A stretch of DNA of 64,000 nt, taken from contig NZ_FQWL01000002.1 in the NCBI RefSeq assembly GCF_900129665.1, positions 744,001 to 808,000 on the forward strand, in the 5' to 3' direction. The translations under genes and the position numbers were made by a program. The notes beneath the pieces were generated by a model, which was not told the DNA's origin, ran no database searches, and saw only the letters and a list, made by a program, of their open reading frames with translations. The DNA is from Flagellimonas flava (GTDB lineage: Bacteria; Bacteroidota; Bacteroidia; Flavobacteriales; Flavobacteriaceae). Each line of letters starts with the position of its first letter. Positions within the stretch are counted from its first letter, which is position 1. Below are positions 47,107 through 54,893 of this stretch, piece after piece.

Positions 47107-48210
47107 ATGCAACAAAACTTACTAATAGTTCAAAGAGTGCTAACTCGATACAGGTTGGACCTATTTAGACAACTTCATGATAATTTTGGGGAAATTGGGA
47201 TAATAACCTCACAGGGAGACTCTCAAGGCGCACTTAAAAAAGTGGATGCCGGAAATATTCCAGAGAAAAATGTAGTTTGTCATAAGCTAAGCTCACTTCG
47301 CTTAGGGTATAAAGGTGAATCTAGATCGACCTCCCTTTTTTTTTACCCGCAAGCCATATTTTTATTGCGGAAATATGATGTTATTTTATTGGAAGGAACC
47401 ACTAATATCCTGAACAATTTTTTAATAATACCAGCGGCAAGAATTTTAGGAAAAAAAGTCATATGGTGGGACGCGGGATATTCACCAAGTATAAGGACTA
47501 GGAGGAGAAAAGTAATAGATATAGTGGTAAAACCCTTAGTTGGGCTTACCCATAAGCAGATGGCATATTCTACAATTGGAGGAAGGTATATGCAGGAATT
47601 TATGGGAGCTAAAAAGGTGTTTGTCAATCTAAATACAATCCGAACGGATTATTTTGAGGGGATACAGCAGGAGATCGAAACCAATATCAAAGGATACAAA
47701 ACCGGAAAAAGTTCAATAAAATTATTATACGTTGGGGTAATTGAAAGTCGAAAAAAAATTAAGGAACTTGCGGATGTTGTTGTCAAACTAAATCAGACAC
47801 CGGAAAAAAAGAAGTACACAATTGACATAATTGGAGATGGGAAACTATTGCAGGAACTTAGACAAACCATAAGAGACGAAAATGTAGTTTTCCACGGGCC
47901 AATCTATGATAAGGAAGCTTTAAAGAGCTTTTATTTTAGAAGCGACCTTTTTGTGCTTCCAGGGGATGGAGGTTTGGGCATTCTACAATCCCTGCTGTTT
48001 GGCTTACCTGTAATTTGCCTAAAGGGAGCAGATGGTACAGAGCAGGACTATATATTGGAGAAAACACATCTTCTGGACCGTTTTGATGAAATATATCCCT
48101 TACTTGAATCAATTGAGAACGTTGACAAATCGATTTATTCCAACTATTTGAAAAAAGTGTCATCACAAAACTGGGTCAAAAAATTTGTGTCGGAAACTAC
48201 TTCAATTTAA
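47107..48210 (+). CDS. Family 4-like glycosyltransferase
   Basis: A 367-residue GT-B fold protein. The C-terminal nucleotide-sugar-binding half has LLYVGVIESRKKIKEL near 203, IIGDGKLLQEL near 240 and FVLPGDGGLGILQSLLFGLP near 285. The usual EX7E motif of GT4 enzymes is altered (the second glutamate is Q, and the first is not apparent), as in some membrane-locus transferases. No signal peptide; cytoplasmic, membrane-associated action on a lipid-linked glycan is expected. Sugar unknown. Confidence 0.75.
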   Translation: MQQNLLIVQRVLTRYRLDLFRQLHDNFGEIGIITSQGDSQGALKKVDAGNIPEKNVVCHKLSSLRLGYKGESRSTSLFFYPQAIFLLRKYDVILLEGTTNILNNFLIIPAARILGKKVIWWDAGYSPSIRTRRRKVIDIVVKPLVGLTHKQMAYSTIGGRYMQEFMGAKKVFVNLNTIRTDYFEGIQQEIETNIKGYKTGKSSIKLLYVGVIESRKKIKELADVVVKLNQTPEKKKYTIDIIGDGKLLQELRQTIRDENVVFHGPIYDKEALKSFYFRSDLFVLPGDGGLGILQSLLFGLPVICLKGADGTEQDYILEKTHLLDRFDEIYPLLESIENVDKSIYSNYLKKVSSQNWVKKFVSETTSI

Positions 48211-48321
48211 CACATTGGAAAAAACATTACATTCATCAACCTAAAGGCCAGTGCAATTAGCAGAATAGTAACAAAAACCAATAAAAGGACTCTTGCAAAG
48301 ATTCTAATACCCTTTACCGAG

Positions 48322-49470
48322 GTGGGCGCAAAGGCCATTTCATTTGTTGTCATAATATTACTTACTAGGGTCCTCACAATCGAAGAGTACGGGGTTTATA
48401 ATTTCTCAATTGCCATTGCCAGTTGGTTTTTGGTAATCTCCGATACGGGAATAGGGTGGTTTGTTTTTAACAAGGCATTAGATAAAAACAAAGGCCAACT
48501 TAATCTAGCGATAAATTCTAGGTTGATTCAATCTATTCTGGTTCTATTTATAGTGCCACTATTGTTTAATGCCACAAGAGAGTCATTTCTTATAGCATTC
48601 TTAATTACCTTCTTTTTTCTCAATACTGGGTTTGTAAAGTTTTTGCAAACTATGTTCAGGGGGTTTGGACATAACAAGAATGATATGATTCTGGCAACGG
48701 CAGAACCTTTGATAAGGTTGATGTTTTTAGCAAGTGTATATTTCTTGAATATTGAAATAAACCTATTGCAGGTCTGTATGGTTTTTTCCATAATCGGATT
48801 GATGTTAACCGTGCTTTTCCTTGGTGTAAATGTTAAAAAATTGGGGTATCAGTTAGCATTGCCCAAATGGCAAGAGTATACGGTCTTGTTGGGCCAGACC
48901 AAAATTTACTTCTTATATCAATTTTTCCAAGTGGGGACCGCTAGATTGGATGTTTTTTTTCTGGAGAAGTATTTGGGAGCGAAAGGTGTAGCCATCTATT
49001 CTTCAGCGTACAACCTATATGCGGCACTTACATTGTTCTTCTTGGCCGCAATAACCGCCAACATTAAGTTTCTTTTTGGGAAAATGCAGCTTCGGTATTT
49101 TTTGTTCCTGATTATTGGCGCGGCGCTGGTGGCAGTTTTGTATAAATTCTATTTTATAGAATGGTTTACGGTCATTTACCCAAAAGAGTATGTCCAGGGG
49201 TCTTTTCTGATGCTGATATTCCTTTTTTGTCTGCCATTTTATGCGGGATATCAACTAAAACTATTTCATAATAATTATGTTGGGAAAACTTCGTTGACCG
49301 CAATTACTTTCGGTATTGTTTTTTTTTCAAAGCTAATCTGCTATTTCCTTTTGGATTTGAGAACGCCCATGAATGCAACCATGTACTTTTGTGTTTTTGA
49401 GGTCGCAACTTTCATATTAATTTATAGTATTGGTAAAACAAGGAGCAATGAAGGTACTACAGATCAATAA
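48322..49470 (+). CDS. Wzx-like oligosaccharide flippase (start uncertain)
   Basis: A polytopic membrane protein of 382 residues from this GTG, with about ten hydrophobic helices and the opening SFVVIILLTRVLTIEEYGVY typical of PST-family flippases that move undecaprenyl-linked repeat units across the inner membrane. The frame is open upstream to 48211 without any ATG, GTG or TTG; that stretch (including INLKASAISRIV) looks like the missing N-terminal amphipathic segment. The true start may be a non-standard codon such as the ATT at 48214, or an older start has been lost. The 3' end overlaps the next glycosyltransferase by 23 bases. Confidence 0.75.
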   Translation: MGAKAISFVVIILLTRVLTIEEYGVYNFSIAIASWFLVISDTGIGWFVFNKALDKNKGQLNLAINSRLIQSILVLFIVPLLFNATRESFLIAFLITFFFLNTGFVKFLQTMFRGFGHNKNDMILATAEPLIRLMFLASVYFLNIEINLLQVCMVFSIIGLMLTVLFLGVNVKKLGYQLALPKWQEYTVLLGQTKIYFLYQFFQVGTARLDVFFLEKYLGAKGVAIYSSAYNLYAALTLFFLAAITANIKFLFGKMQLRYFLFLIIGAALVAVLYKFYFIEWFTVIYPKEYVQGSFLMLIFLFCLPFYAGYQLKLFHNNYVGKTSLTAITFGIVFFSKLICYFLLDLRTPMNATMYFCVFEVATFILIYSIGKTRSNEGTTDQ

Positions 49471-50635
49471 ATTTCTCAAGATTGTGGGAGGAGCGGAAAC
49501 CTATATGTTTACGCTATCAGCTCTTTTAGAGAAAAAGGGTGTTAAAGTGGCTTTCTGGGGAATGGAAGATGAAGCCAACAAAGTCCTAAACCCTTATGGG
49601 GAATTGGCTCCAAATTTGGATTTCAAAAAAGAAAATCAAAAGATGCGGAGCGCAAAAAAGCTATCGACAATTATTTATTCCAGGGAGAATCAAAAAAGGT
49701 TGGCAGGGGTTTTGGATGAATTCAAACCGGATATCGTTCACATACACAACTATAATTTCCAGTTGACCACCTCAATTTTATCCGAAATCAAAAGGAGAGG
49801 AATCAAAATAGTTCATACCATTCATGATTCTCAATTGGTATGCCCGGTTCATAGACTATATATTGAGCATAAAAATGAAGTATGTACTAGGTGCCTATAT
49901 GGAAAATTTTACAATGCGGTAAAACATAAGTGCTTTGATAACTCAAGGGCCAAAAGTATTTTGGGCAGCGCCGAATCCTATTTTGCACATAACATCAAAA
50001 ATGCATATAACAAATATATAGACGCTTTTATAAGCCCAAGTAAATTCTTTAAGGACAAGATCCAACCCGTAATTGAAAGGGAAATTGTGGTTTTGCCAAA
50101 CTGTGTGGAAAGCAAGACTGTTGACTTAAACCTTGACAAAGAAAACTATGTCTTGTTTTTTGGGAGACTTTCTGTTGAAAAGGGACTGAATCAATTGTAT
50201 CAGCTTTTTGGGAATTTGGATTATCAGCTTAAAATTGTTGGCAAGGGAGAATTGATACCTGAAGGATATGGGAATATAGAATACTTAGGCCCTAAATATG
50301 GCACTGAACTGTTTGATTTGGTTGCTAAGGCCAGATTCACAATCCACCCTTCGTATTGGTATGAGAACTGCCCAATGTCCATTGTGGAATCTTTAATGTT
50401 AGGGACCCCGGTCATTGTTGCAAATAGCGGAGGCCTTCCAGAAATGATATCGGACAAAACAGGTTACGTAATCGACTTCTTTGCAGAGGACACTTTAAAA
50501 AACCTTGAGCAGATACTCGAACGCAGCTATAACTTTAGTAGCGAAGAGATTATGAATTTCTACCAAGAAAACTATGGGGAACAAAAGCATGTGGAAAAAG
50601 TGCTTAATTTGTACCAAAGGGTTCTTGCAAACTAA
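49448..50635 (+). CDS. GT4-family glycosyltransferase
   Basis: A 395-residue GT-B glycosyltransferase with MKVLQINKFLKIVGGAETYM at the N-terminus, DIVHIHNYNF near 95 and, in the donor-binding half, VLFFGRLSVEKGLNQL near 230 and HPSYWYENCPMSIVESLMLG near 302, where the EX7E motif is intact. The ATG preceded by GGAG inside the flippase 3' end is used, giving a 23-base overlap. It probably adds a sugar to the lipid-linked repeat unit; donor and acceptor unknown. Confidence 0.88.
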   Translation: MKVLQINKFLKIVGGAETYMFTLSALLEKKGVKVAFWGMEDEANKVLNPYGELAPNLDFKKENQKMRSAKKLSTIIYSRENQKRLAGVLDEFKPDIVHIHNYNFQLTTSILSEIKRRGIKIVHTIHDSQLVCPVHRLYIEHKNEVCTRCLYGKFYNAVKHKCFDNSRAKSILGSAESYFAHNIKNAYNKYIDAFISPSKFFKDKIQPVIEREIVVLPNCVESKTVDLNLDKENYVLFFGRLSVEKGLNQLYQLFGNLDYQLKIVGKGELIPEGYGNIEYLGPKYGTELFDLVAKARFTIHPSYWYENCPMSIVESLMLGTPVIVANSGGLPEMISDKTGYVIDFFAEDTLKNLEQILERSYNFSSEEIMNFYQENYGEQKHVEKVLNLYQRVLAN

Positions 50636-50644
50636 ATCGGGACA

Positions 50645-51328
50645 ATGCTTTCCAAATTGATATCGAAAATAAAAAAGGAGGATTACAACGTTAGCTATAA
50701 ATTTAGCATTTGGGAAACTGTCATTATTTTGTTCCATAAGGCCATGGAAGCTTGTAGGGGTTTTTTCAGGGTAAAATATAAGGCTAGGACGAAGGGTTTG
50801 GTTTTTGCTCAAAGGGGGGCCAAATTGATGTTTGCGAAAAAGTTCTCATGTGGCAAAAATTTGAGCATGGGGAGATACAGCATGATCAATGCGCTTTGTT
50901 CAGATGGTGTGAGCATAGGGGACAACTTTAGCATGGGTCATTTTTCCATTATAGAATGTACAGGGGTTTTACGAGCTGTTGGTGAACGGCTTACCATAGG
51001 AAATGATGTAGGGATTAACCATCATTGTTTCATTGGTGTACGCGGGGAAGTGCGAATTGGCAACAATGTGATCTTTGGACCGAGAGTGACTATCTTGTCC
51101 GAGAACCATAACTATACAGCCTTGGATATCCCAATAAAAAACCAAGGTGAAACAAGATATAAAACCGTTATTGAAGATAATGTATGGATAGGGGCCAATG
51201 CTATCATCATGCCAGGGGTCACTATTGCTGAAGGCAGCATAATAGCTTCCGGAGCGGTTGTAACAAAAGACACGGAAAAGAATTCGATTGTGGGTGGTGT
51301 TCCTGCCAAATTAATCAAAAAAAGATAG
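50645..51328 (+). CDS. Hexapeptide-repeat (LbH) acyltransferase
   Basis: A 227-residue protein whose residues about 75-225 form imperfect hexapeptide repeats ([LIV]-G-x-x-x-x), for example [41 protein letters not shown] and [20 protein letters not shown]. It ends [10 protein letters not shown], as in WcaF/NodL-like O-acetyltransferases. The likely role is acetylating a sugar of the repeat unit. It lies 9 bases after the glycosyltransferase and 2 bases before the lipoprotein gene. Confidence 0.88.
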   Translation: MLSKLISKIKKEDYNVSYKFSIWETVIILFHKAMEACRGFFRVKYKARTKGLVFAQRGAKLMFAKKFSCGKNLSMGRYSMINALCSDGVSIGDNFSMGHFSIIECTGVLRAVGERLTIGNDVGINHHCFIGVRGEVRIGNNVIFGPRVTILSENHNYTALDIPIKNQGETRYKTVIEDNVWIGANAIIMPGVTIAEGSIIASGAVVTKDTEKNSIVGGVPAKLIKKR

Positions 51329-51330
51329 CA

Positions 51331-51960
51331 TTGCGGGCCTGGTTTAGATTAATTGTTTTCATTGTGGCCATGGTTTTGGTTGGTTGTGGTAAAAAAGGAA
51401 AAATCTATGTTTTGCATGCGGACATTGACGGGAAGGACGCTGTTTTAAATTATCCCAATATCACGAACAACTATGGGTCCGAGAAGGAATTGAATATTTA
51501 TTGTGACTCCCTAGATGGCTTAAAACGGATAAATAGGGTAGTGATTGGATTTAATTTCAAAAGTCTGCCAGAGGATATTGAGATCGACAGTCTTTTTTTG
51601 CAGCTTTATTTTAATGATGTTTCCGGGTTATACAAAATAAAGGGTAAGGGGCATACAGGAAATACCGGTTTAATTGTGGAGAATATAGTAGAGCAATGGG
51701 AAGAAGATGTTATAACTTGGGCAAAGTACCCTAGGGTTGAGGATAATAAATTGTATTATGAGACAGACAAAGACATACACCGGGACTATAGGATAAACCT
51801 CACGGAACTTCTTGTAGATGAGGCAGGGAACTTAAAACATACGCACGGAGTGCTATTACGGCTACAAGAAGAGGAAAACGGGAATTACATTCATTTCAAT
51901 AGTCGAGAACACCATAACAACAACAATTTACCTAAACTAAAGGTTTATGCTAAAAAGTAG
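51331..51960 (+). CDS. DNRLRE-like lipoprotein encoded in the polysaccharide locus
   Basis: A 209-residue lipoprotein (lipobox LVGC, cysteine 19). The remainder is a beta-sandwich with NYPNITNNYGSEKELNIY and INRVVIGFNFKSLPEDIEID, then VEQWEEDVITWAKYPRV and a terminal HFNSREHHNNNNLPKLKVYA. These features resemble the DNRLRE domain (NxNYG, the IT/TW segment and SRE). The start is TTG, 2 bases after the acyltransferase stop. It overlaps the FkbM gene by 14 bases, so it is firmly part of the operon. A structural or surface-attachment role is inferred. Confidence 0.65.
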   Translation: MRAWFRLIVFIVAMVLVGCGKKGKIYVLHADIDGKDAVLNYPNITNNYGSEKELNIYCDSLDGLKRINRVVIGFNFKSLPEDIEIDSLFLQLYFNDVSGLYKIKGKGHTGNTGLIVENIVEQWEEDVITWAKYPRVEDNKLYYETDKDIHRDYRINLTELLVDEAGNLKHTHGVLLRLQEEENGNYIHFNSREHHNNNNLPKLKVYAKK

Positions 51961-52726
51961 TATTAAGGCAGGTATTTTTAGTGCTTTCAACAGAATTTTT
52001 GGATCTAAGTTAACTAGAAAGGCACATAATTTTTATAAGAACTCTTTTGATACGGACTCCCGGTTTGAAAAAGAACTTATTGCCAAAACCTTGTCCTACG
52101 TGTCCGAAGAGGCAACCGTATTGGATATTGGGGCCAATATAGGTAGATGGGCCATCCCTCTTGCTAAGAAAATTGGAGAGAAAGGCGAAGTGATCGCCTT
52201 TGAGCCAAACCCTGAAACCTTCCAGTTTCTGAAGAATAGGGTTGCATCCAGGCCAAATGTTCTTACCTATAATATTGCCTTATCGGACCAACCAAAATCA
52301 CAGTTGGAATTTTTAGTCCAAAAAGGAATTAGTTGCCCCCCGAATGCCGCTATAGCCGAAACGGCCACCCAAATAAAGGATCGGGGCAATTTTGAGCTGA
52401 TAAAGGTTGGCTGCGAATCTCTCGACAACTTTATCAAAACACATCAGATCCACAAACTGGATTTCGTCAAAATTGACGTTGAAGGGCATGAACTGGAGGT
52501 TATCAAGGGGTTTAAAGAGGGAATTAAACGATACAAGCCGATCATTGCCATAGAAATTTTGGCTTCTAAATGGATAAACAATAAGGCTCAAGATTCTGAA
52601 GTAGCTCAACTTATTTTGCAACAAGGGTATAAAATGGGTCAGTTTAACGAAACCAACAAGGAATATGTCTTTGAAATTGATCTTTTTGAAAGCTCTTTCC
52701 AGAACTTTATTTTTGTGTCAGGATGA
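51947..52726 (+). CDS. FkbM-family methyltransferase (first copy)
   Basis: A 259-residue SAM-dependent methyltransferase. Motif I VLDIGANIGRWAIPLA is near residue 58, VIAFEPNPETFQFL near 80 and the FkbM signature LDFVKIDVEGHELEVIKGF near 165. The family O-methylates sugars, consistent with modification of the exopolysaccharide. The start overlaps the lipoprotein gene by 14 bases. It is the last intact gene of the plus block. Confidence 0.9.
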   Translation: MLKSSIKAGIFSAFNRIFGSKLTRKAHNFYKNSFDTDSRFEKELIAKTLSYVSEEATVLDIGANIGRWAIPLAKKIGEKGEVIAFEPNPETFQFLKNRVASRPNVLTYNIALSDQPKSQLEFLVQKGISCPPNAAIAETATQIKDRGNFELIKVGCESLDNFIKTHQIHKLDFVKIDVEGHELEVIKGFKEGIKRYKPIIAIEILASKWINNKAQDSEVAQLILQQGYKMGQFNETNKEYVFEIDLFESSFQNFIFVSG

Positions 52727-52745
52727 AGATGTAAATCATGACTAA

Positions 52746-52862
52746 CGCAAAGTCCGCCAAATCCTCTTAGCCTTCTCTCGGCTGCTGGGTTGGTTATGCC
52801 CAGGACAATATGACATTGTTAAACTAAAAGATAAAATTGAATGGTTGGTCGAGGTCAAATGA
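52746..52862 (+). pseudogene. Probable C-terminal remnant of a lost gene
   Basis: A 38-codon stop-free stretch begins immediately after an in-frame TAA, has no start codon, and reads RKVRQILLAFSRLLGWLCPG, then QYDIVKLKDKIEWLVEVK, then a stop. It has strong protein character (amphipathic helix, no low complexity) in a gap that otherwise lacks coding. It falls at the junction between the convergent plus and minus blocks, where gene loss or exchange is likely. I cannot name the parent protein. Confidence 0.4.
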
Positions 52863-52877
52863 GAAATGGAGCTGACT

Positions 52878-54071
52878 TTACGTTCTTCTTAATGGAATCT
52901 TTTTGCCGTATGGAAAAAAGATGTTAATCAGGTATAAATAAGGCAATGCATTGATTGGATATACGAAAGCCAAACAGATAACCAATAAGGCATAAAGCGC
53001 GAAGAAATATGTGGGTTTAGAATTGGTTATGCGCAGGAGCACGCAGAAATAAAGAAAGGCTCCAACCACACCCAGCTCAATAAGGGCCATAAAGAAGAAG
53101 TTCTCCGTGCCTGTCCGTTTATTTGCCTCCGACATGATTTTTTTAAAGTGCTCTGGAAAATCGATTCTATCATAAACATCTGATTCGTAGACCACCGATT
53201 CATAACTGCCAAAACTACCTATTCCGGTACCCAAGGTTAACACTTTGGGGTCTGATAACAGAGGCATGCCAGTTCTAAACGAAACACTTCGTAGGCTGCT
53301 ATAATCCTTAATGTTGATGTAAGATGATAAAATAAGAATACCCAAAAAACACATGGGAAACAAGAAGATAAGCAAGCGCTTGGTGGAGAAACTATAGCTT
53401 TGAAAAATAAAACGCTTACGCATCAAAAAGCGGTATCCAAAATAAATAACGGTAAGTAACATAACGAACCTTGTACCTGTAAGTACCACGGTAATAACAA
53501 AAACCAGATAAACCCATTTTCGGCGGTCACCAATTATTTCTTTTCCAATAATAATGGAAAAAAAGGCAAGCAAGGCCAAGGAGATAGGATGCCAAGTTAC
53601 ACTTGAAGCACGGTAGAAATTGTTTCGATGGCTAAATGAGAAATAGTGTATCGCATCAAAATCCACAAATTGCACCCAATAAAACTCTACAAAGGAAAAT
53701 AGGCAAACCAGAATAAAGAACCTATACAACAATCGCTTATGTTTATCCCGCATATACTTATTGGATAGATAACTTACAAATCCAAACACAAAAAGAGGTT
53801 TAAAATAATAGGTGAGCTTTGCTACAAAAGCGTTTATGCTGTAAAAATTTACCAAAAAAGAAAGTGCTATAAATCCAAAAAGGAATATAATGGCCGCAAC
53901 ATTGGTTCTTGAAAAACTATTATATAGAACCAAATCGAGTAGACAGGCCACCACACATATGAGAAGAAGGGCATCATCAAAGTATAGATATGGCGTCCAA
54001 TATTTTGCAATGAGTTGGGTTGAGGCCACAAAACATAATAGAAATAACAGAATGGAATATGCCCTGCCCAT
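52878..54071 (-). CDS. Wzy-like O-antigen polymerase/ligase-family membrane protein
   Basis: A 397-residue polytopic membrane protein with about ten hydrophobic helices. A larger periplasmic loop sits between about 270 and 330 with LGTGIGSFGSYESVVY, and VTWHPISLALLAFFSI is near 160. TGTRFVMLLTVIYFGY near 198 resembles the arginine-bearing segment of Wzy_C proteins. It probably polymerises or ligates the repeat unit. A second protein of this type lies at the right end of the window. It is convergent with the plus block; the VTC gene stops 81 bases upstream. Confidence 0.75.
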   Translation of the reverse strand: MGRAYSILLFLLCFVASTQLIAKYWTPYLYFDDALLLICVVACLLDLVLYNSFSRTNVAAIIFLFGFIALSFLVNFYSINAFVAKLTYYFKPLFVFGFVSYLSNKYMRDKHKRLLYRFFILVCLFSFVEFYWVQFVDFDAIHYFSFSHRNNFYRASSVTWHPISLALLAFFSIIIGKEIIGDRRKWVYLVFVITVVLTGTRFVMLLTVIYFGYRFLMRKRFIFQSYSFSTKRLLIFLFPMCFLGILILSSYINIKDYSSLRSVSFRTGMPLLSDPKVLTLGTGIGSFGSYESVVYESDVYDRIDFPEHFKKIMSEANKRTGTENFFFMALIELGVVGAFLYFCVLLRITNSKPTYFFALYALLVICLAFVYPINALPYLYLINIFFPYGKKIPLRRT

Positions 54072-54152
54072 GAAACTAAGATATAAAAAGTGCGTTACCC
54101 AATTGAGGGCAAAGTTATGTTAAAAGGCCTTAAAAAAGAACAGACTTCTTAT

Positions 54153-54893
54153 TTAGGAATGGATACAATCCATGCCTCTTACATATTTTGAGTTTTTGGA
54201 AAGCCGGGCACCAATTTGCTGGCTCAAAATTCTGCTCTCTGCATCATGTTCCCTTCCATATTTAAGTTCTAGAACAATATCATGGATTGATCGATCGGCC
54301 ACACGGTAATTGCTTTGAAAATGTGGATTAAAAAAAGCCATGTTGAAATCGACGGTAATTCTGAAGTGTTGGCAATGTGATAGAAAGTAGCGCCGTTCGT
54401 AGGAATTGTACAGTGCAGGGAATAGACTTTGAAGTCTGGAAATTGGGTAGACATGACCTTTTTCCTTTAGAGCATGAACAATTTTATCAGTTACCGCATC
54501 CAAATTCAGATTATTGAGGTCAGCTTTAAAACCATCCATTTTATAGGATATCTTGTCCCCAACCTCTCCATATTTTCTCTTAATCTCCAAAGTTGGCGAT
54601 TGTATTTCCGAGAACACATCATTATACCAGCGAAGTCGGTATTTTTCCCTTCTCTCATCTCCAGCAACATTCTGTTTATAAAAGGAAAAGTTGTTGTCAT
54701 CAAAATAGATATTGTTGACAGTCCTTCTAGTATAGATTTCTTCAAAACCAAAACTATTGGTAAAAACAACGTTGCGGATTAAATCCTCTAAACCCAGGTG
54801 CTGAAAAATAAACTTTCTTTCAAACCGTAGATTCTTAAATTGGGATTTTTGATTGAAATCCCTATTTACTGCTTTTACCATACTCTTTACCAT
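54153..54893 (-). CDS. VTC-domain (polyphosphate polymerase-like) protein
   Basis: A 246-residue soluble protein with the triphosphate-tunnel fold signature of VTC domains: FERKFIF near 25, VNNIYFDDNNFSFY near 58, REKYRLRWYND near 82, LEIKRKYGEVGDKI near 102, YNSYERRYFLS near 165 and IVLELKYGREHD near 210. The alternating basic and acidic strand residues that line the tunnel all appear present, so polyphosphate synthesis from ATP is plausible. It has no membrane helix of its own, unlike yeast Vtc4. The gene overlaps the CotH gene by 32 bases (20 if the second ATG is used), so the two are coupled. Confidence 0.85.
   Translation of the reverse strand: MVKSMVKAVNRDFNQKSQFKNLRFERKFIFQHLGLEDLIRNVVFTNSFGFEEIYTRRTVNNIYFDDNNFSFYKQNVAGDERREKYRLRWYNDVFSEIQSPTLEIKRKYGEVGDKISYKMDGFKADLNNLNLDAVTDKIVHALKEKGHVYPISRLQSLFPALYNSYERRYFLSHCQHFRITVDFNMAFFNPHFQSNYRVADRSIHDIVLELKYGREHDAESRILSQQIGARLSKNSKYVRGMDCIHS

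Noticed and set aside
47039..47125. 28-codon frame overlapping the ends of rfbC and the next glycosyltransferase
   Set aside because: Too short, overlaps two real genes, and shows no family resemblance.
53890..54123. 77-codon plus-strand frame opposite the Wzy-like gene
   Set aside because: Antisense shadow of the membrane-protein gene; no independent evidence.
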